A DNA stretch of 64,000 nucleotides. Source: Bradyrhizobium centrolobii (GTDB lineage: Bacteria; Pseudomonadota; Alphaproteobacteria; Rhizobiales; Xanthobacteraceae). Both the position numbers and the translations under genes were made by a program. The stretch spans positions 109,913-173,912 of the forward strand of contig NZ_LUUB01000092.1 in the NCBI RefSeq assembly GCF_001641635.1, in the 5' to 3' direction. Of this stretch, positions 60,332 through 64,000 are shown in pieces; the stretch's first letter is position 1, and each line of letters begins with the position of its first letter. A model generated the notes under the pieces. That model worked only from the letters and a program-made list of their open reading frames with translations. It had not been told where the DNA came from and did no database searches.

Positions 60332-61123
60332 TTACGAGCCCGCATACCAATCGTAACCTCGGTCTTCCCAATAGCCACCATTGCCGCCGGCGATCTTGGC
60401 AAAGCTGTCGACGATTTCGATTGCCCGGATGTACTTGGCCATCTTGTACCCGAGCTGCTGCTCGATGCGCACGCGCAACGGCGCCCCGTTGGCAATCGGC
60501 AGCGCCTGCCCGTTAAGCCCGTAGGCGAGGATCGTCTGCGGATGACGGGCGCTGATGAGATCTATGCTCTCGTAGTATAGGGTCTGGTCGCTCAACGTGT
60601 CGTCCATCGAATCATAGCAGCGGAAGACCACGTAGCGCGCAGCCGGCTTGATCCCCGCCCGGTCGAGGACGCGGGATAGCTGCACGCCGGTCCATTGGGC
60701 GATGCAGCTCCAGCCCTCGACGCAATCGTGCCGCGTGATCTGGGTGCGCGACGGCATTGCCCGCAATTCGTTGAGGCTGAGCGACAGCGGCTTGTCGACA
60801 AGCCCCGTGACTTGCAGCCGGTAGCCGGCAAAATCGTCTTTCTGGATGGCGAGATAGTCGTCAGTCTGCGGATCGGTCGAGCCGTTCGGACGTTGGCCTT
60901 CCCGGATGGCGCTGGCCGGGTATTCGCGCGCCATCGGCGCCGGCCCTTGAATCGCGCGCTGCGCTTCCCTGGTGAGGACGTTCGCCTTTCGCAGAAAGTT
61001 GTGCACGGGATCGCCAACTCCGAGCACGCCATCGAAGGCATCGCAGCCGCCGAGGGTCAGCAACGACGCGGCAGCGCCGAGCTGACCAAGAAGTCGGCGG
61101 CGGTCGGGCGCGATCTTGCTCAT
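60332..61123 (-). CDS. Molybdopterin-dependent oxidoreductase (sulfite-oxidase/MsrP fold)
   Basis: 263 residues with a twin-arginine-like leader RRRLLGQLG and a following lipobox-like LGGC near residue 27, so it is exported and may be lipid-anchored. The Moco-binding core has ITRHDCVEGWSCIAQWTGV (the Cys of CVEGW is the molybdenum ligand, near residue 135), DQTLYYESIDL, LAYGLNGQALPIANGAPLRV and YKMAKYIRAIEI. The reaction could be sulfite oxidation or protein methionine-sulfoxide reduction. It is encoded one base after the cytochrome b stop, so the pair likely forms one complex. Confidence 0.88.
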   Translation of the reverse strand: MSKIAPDRRRLLGQLGAAASLLTLGGCDAFDGVLGVGDPVHNFLRKANVLTREAQRAIQGPAPMAREYPASAIREGQRPNGSTDPQTDDYLAIQKDDFAGYRLQVTGLVDKPLSLSLNELRAMPSRTQITRHDCVEGWSCIAQWTGVQLSRVLDRAGIKPAARYVVFRCYDSMDDTLSDQTLYYESIDLISARHPQTILAYGLNGQALPIANGAPLRVRIEQQLGYKMAKYIRAIEIVDSFAKIAGGNGGYWEDRGYDWYAGS

Positions 61124-61124
61124 A

Positions 61125-62006
61125 TCAGGCCCCTCCGCCGGCAGCTTCGGGGTCGTCGCCGCGATACCAACCCGTGATCATCGAGCGCATCTCGTTGATT
61201 GGTCCCGCGGCGATCACCATGACGATGTGAACGACGAAGAACAGGACGATGACCAGCATGCCGCAGAAGTGCAGCAGACGGGCAGTTTGGCGGCCGCCGA
61301 AAACGTCCAGCAGCCAGGGCCAAGCCGAATCGACACCGGGCGACATTGTGAGGCCGGTGAGGATCATGCCCGGGATAACGAGGATGAGGATCGCGGCATA
61401 GCTGAGCTTCTGCAAGACGTTGTAGGAGCGCTTACGCGGGAATTCCAGGCGCAGATGGCTGATGATGTCGCCCGGCAGGAGCCGAAGATCGCTCAGCTTG
61501 GGGACGATGTCGTGCCAGAGATGGCCGTTGATCACGCTGGCGCAGAGCCAGACACACCATGTCGGGACGAGGATCCACGCGAAAAAGAAATGGATCACCC
61601 GCCCGGTCGCAAGGTCGAAGTAGGAGGGGATCGTCGCCCACTCGGGGAAGGCCTGGTAAATTGGCTGGTCTTTCGATCCGCTCATGCCCAACAATCCAGT
61701 GGTATCGAAGTCATGACCCAAAATGCTCGTTACACCGACGATTCCTCCCTCGTGCCTTTCCGCGTGAATGTCGAGGATTGTATTGTTGAACTGCTTGTTG
61801 CCGTGTCCTGCCTGCGGACCGAGATACTGCTTGTCGCCGAAGCCTGACTGCTGCCCGAGATAGAGGATCGGATGCGCGTTGAAGATCTGCAGCCCGCTCG
61901 TCACCATGAAAAACAGCGTCACGGCCCAGACCCAATGAGTCACTCGCGTCCAGACCGATTGACGATAGAAAAGCTGTGTACGCTTCGTGTCCTTCAAGTC
62001 AGCCAA
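61125..62006 (-). CDS. Cytochrome b561-type membrane subunit
   Basis: 293 residues with four or five membrane helices and the haem-binding His pattern of di-haem cytochrome b proteins: RVTHWVWAVTLFFMVTSGLQIF near residue 20, GRVIHFFFAWILV near residue 135, and RLLHFCGMLVIVLFFVVHIVMVI near residue 245. A long periplasmic insert (residues 45-120) carries GHGNKQFNNTILDIHAE. It probably passes electrons between quinone and the molybdoenzyme gene that follows. The start is a TTG (MADLKDTKR) and not fully certain. Confidence 0.86.
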   Translation of the reverse strand: MADLKDTKRTQLFYRQSVWTRVTHWVWAVTLFFMVTSGLQIFNAHPILYLGQQSGFGDKQYLGPQAGHGNKQFNNTILDIHAERHEGGIVGVTSILGHDFDTTGLLGMSGSKDQPIYQAFPEWATIPSYFDLATGRVIHFFFAWILVPTWCVWLCASVINGHLWHDIVPKLSDLRLLPGDIISHLRLEFPRKRSYNVLQKLSYAAILILVIPGMILTGLTMSPGVDSAWPWLLDVFGGRQTARLLHFCGMLVIVLFFVVHIVMVIAAGPINEMRSMITGWYRGDDPEAAGGGA

Positions 62007-62501
62007 GGTCCATTGAATATTCTCGCGTCAAAGGTCGCCACGCAAGACTGCCGGCAGATCAGGACGCTTACAGGGAATAGCCTGGTTTCGATGTCTGCCG
62101 CCGAAACGGTTCGCACGCTGCCGTCCCATCAGCCAATCGGAAACTAGGGATCGAACGCGCGCGCCAGATCGATGTTCCAAGAGAAATTACGTCGGTGGCG
62201 CCCGCGTTTGATGCGGGTCCTCTCACGTTAAATTCGGCGTGGACTGAAACAGGCGTCCTCGGCCGACGTTGGCGAACCAAGCAAGAAGCCAAAGGCCCTT
62301 GTTCCGACAGCTTCCAACGAAGAGGACTGAGGCACAGCGATTGTTGCGATGGCGGTATCGGGTCTGCACTGGTGGTGGAGGAACGGTCTTCCTGGCTGTT
62401 CGTTGAAGGCTCGCCAGTGCTTTGGCTCAGCCCGCGTGCGCCGCAAGAACAGCCTGCAAATCAGCAAGCCTGAGCCGGTACCAGCCGATCACGTTGGATG
62501 C
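62007..62501. other. Divergent intergenic region
   Basis: About 495 bases between the leftward cytochrome gene and the rightward HtrA-like gene; no RNA gene or repeat recognised. It should hold both promoters. Confidence 0.45.
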
Positions 62502-63668
62502 ATGGAAGCGGAAATGGTTCACGGAAAGTTTGCTTACGGCAGCCTTAGGACGCCGGTGATGAGCGCCGTCTGGGCTTCGGCGTGTCTGGTGATCGGGAGT
62601 ATCGTCCACGCACAGGCCGTGAATCCAACCGTCGACCATGACGGCGGCGGGCTGGGAAGGTTCGCCGATCTTGCCGAAAAGGCCGGACCGGCTGTGGTTG
62701 GGGTCAGTGCCAAGGCGGCCGCGGCAGACGAGGAATCCGGCCCATCGTCCGGACCTGATGGGGCGCCCGATCAAGACACTCCAAGAAGGGCTGTTCCAAG
62801 GTCCGAACCGCACGGTCCGGGCGTTGCGCCGAAATCCGGGGACATGATCTCGATCGGCTCGGGTTTCTTCATCTCCCCGGACGGTTATGCGGTGACGAAC
62901 AACGATATCGTGGCAGGCAGCGATACGGCCGAGATCCGTACGAATGAGGACAAAATCTACCCAGCCAAGATCGTCGGCAAGGACCCGCTGAGTGATCTCG
63001 CCCTGCTCAAGGTCGATGGGCGCACGGACTTCGCCTATTTGAAGCTGGCCGATCAACCACCACGCACCGGCGATTGGGTGCTTACGGTAGGCAATTCGTT
63101 CGGGCTCGGAAATACTGTCACCGCGGGTATCGTTTCAGCGCGTGCGCGCGACCTGGGGATGGGGTCTTCGGACGACTTCATTCAGATAGATGCGCCGATC
63201 AACCGCGGCGATTCGGGCGGGCCGAGCCTCAACACGCATGGCAACGTCATCGGTGTGAACAGCATGATTCTTTCGCCCTCGGGCGGCTCGGTCGGTGTGG
63301 CTTTTGCGATTCCCGCAGACACGGTGAATGCGGTGATCCCGCAACTGAAGGACAAGGGCGCGGTCACGCGAGGGTGGATGGGAGCGGAAGTTCAATCGGT
63401 GACCCCCGACATCGCCGAAAGTATCGGCGCAAACAATCTTCGCGGCGCCATCGTCATCGGTGTTCAAGCCAGCGGTCCAGCCGCGAAGGCCGGATTAAAG
63501 AGCGGGGATGTGATCACGTCGATCGGCGGCGAGCCCATCAAGAGCGCAAACGAGCTCACCAAGAAAGTCCATGCGGCGGCGCCAAGCTCTTCAATCGAGC
63601 TCTCCATGGTTCGGAACAAAGAACAGAGAGCATTGACCGTAACGCTGGGCCAGCTTACCGCTCAGTAG
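62502..63668 (+). CDS. HtrA/Do-like protein with catalytic His replaced by Asp
   Basis: 388 residues from the ATG at 62502 with a signal segment (residues 15-38). The trypsin fold has GSGFFISPDGYAVTNNDIVAGSD: where HtrA proteases have His, residue 135 is Asp (GAT at 62904-62906). The other two triad members are present, Asp in DPLSDLALLKV and Ser in INRGDSGGPS. One PDZ domain follows (RGWMGAEVQSVTPDIAE, AAKAGLKSGDVITSIGGEPI). By family knowledge the protein should be proteolytically inactive or strongly altered; it could serve as a chaperone or scaffold. The change is in otherwise intact coding sequence. Confidence 0.88.
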   Translation: MEAEMVHGKFAYGSLRTPVMSAVWASACLVIGSIVHAQAVNPTVDHDGGGLGRFADLAEKAGPAVVGVSAKAAAADEESGPSSGPDGAPDQDTPRRAVPRSEPHGPGVAPKSGDMISIGSGFFISPDGYAVTNNDIVAGSDTAEIRTNEDKIYPAKIVGKDPLSDLALLKVDGRTDFAYLKLADQPPRTGDWVLTVGNSFGLGNTVTAGIVSARARDLGMGSSDDFIQIDAPINRGDSGGPSLNTHGNVIGVNSMILSPSGGSVGVAFAIPADTVNAVIPQLKDKGAVTRGWMGAEVQSVTPDIAESIGANNLRGAIVIGVQASGPAAKAGLKSGDVITSIGGEPIKSANELTKKVHAAAPSSSIELSMVRNKEQRALTVTLGQLTAQ

Positions 63669-63832
63669 AGCACACCTGCGCGGCGATCGGGGCTGCGGCA
63701 CGACCGCTCAAGCCATCGAGCCCAATGCCCCATCTCTCGCGCCGGAAGACTTCCCAGGTTTGGCTTTGACAACGGCTAGGTGACTCGTTGCTCGTCGACT
63801 TGGATCTGCGCGCAGGGTCCTTTTCGCGCCCC

Positions 63833-64000
63833 TTATCGATCGATCTCCCCAAAGACGATGTCCAGCGAACCGATGATCGCCGAGACGTCCGCCAGCAAAT
63901 GGCCGCGGCTGAGCAAATCCATTGCTTGCAGATGTGCGAACGATGGCGCCCGGATCTTGCACTTATAGGGTTGGTTCGTGCCATCGGAGACCAGGTAGAC
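63833..64000 (-). CDS. nuoD: NADH-quinone oxidoreductase subunit D, C-terminal part
   Basis: The last 55 codons, entering from the right edge of the window, read VYLVSDGTNQPYKCKIRAP, then HLQAMDLLSRGHLLADVSAIIGSLDIVFGEIDR and a stop. This is the near-invariant end of complex I NuoD (49 kDa subunit), including the RAP(S/G)F and DIVFGE(V/I)DR segments. The gene continues outside the window. Whether it is the main or a second nuo cluster cannot be seen. Confidence 0.93.
   Translation of the reverse strand, partial: VYLVSDGTNQPYKCKIRAPSFAHLQAMDLLSRGHLLADVSAIIGSLDIVFGEIDR

Noticed and set aside
1..64000. CRISPR arrays or transposase genes
   Set aside because: No regularly spaced direct repeats and no transposase-like or recombinase-like product were found anywhere in the window.

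Overview
The window looks like chromosomal DNA of a Bradyrhizobium-type alphaproteobacterium. It is GC-rich, carries an xseB-dxs-tlyA block in the order typical of that group, and has the long inverted repeats that group keeps between genes. It ends in a nuoD 3' end. The species call is an inference from gene content; no search was run.

Region 1 (1-19.1 kb) is ordinary backbone: a DUF1194 tail, two crotonase-fold enzymes, a nucleotidyltransferase, an AhpD-like protein, a GNAT acetyltransferase, a methyltransferase, an RNA m5U methyltransferase next to TlyA, a deoxyribosyltransferase-like protein, dxs, xseB, a histone-deacetylase-family amidohydrolase, a periplasmic 5'-nucleotidase, an MFS carrier, an acyl-CoA dehydrogenase and tRNA-Gln(TTG).

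Region 2 (19.2-60.1 kb) is accessory. The last 47 bases of the tRNA-Gln gene recur exactly at 25313-25359 and 60082-60128. This splits the region into two tandem islands that share their left and right terminal sequences although their cargo differs. Neither island shows an integrase. Island A (6.2 kb) carries a ParB-like protein, a HipBA toxin-antitoxin pair with a candidate operator, and a SWIM-zinc-finger SNF2 helicase.

Island B (34.8 kb) is dominated by exported proteins: four sulfatases, an octaheme cytochrome c with C-terminal HEAT/TPR-like repeats, an outer-membrane channel, a receptor that joins an NMT1-type solute-binding domain, a Cache-like domain and a class III adenylate cyclase, a TAXI-type binding protein, a DUF3302/HlyD/NodT envelope export set, glycine-rich small secreted proteins and two AraC regulators. 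Thirteen starts in island B, covering most of its transcription units, are preceded at 90-241 bases by the same directional motif, TGCCGAANNNGCATAG. I do not recognise it. It suggests one island-wide regulon, perhaps for organic sulfate or sulfonate scavenging; that role is inferred.

Region 3 (60.1-64 kb) holds a molybdopterin oxidoreductase/cytochrome b pair, an HtrA-like protein whose catalytic His is replaced by Asp, and the end of nuoD.
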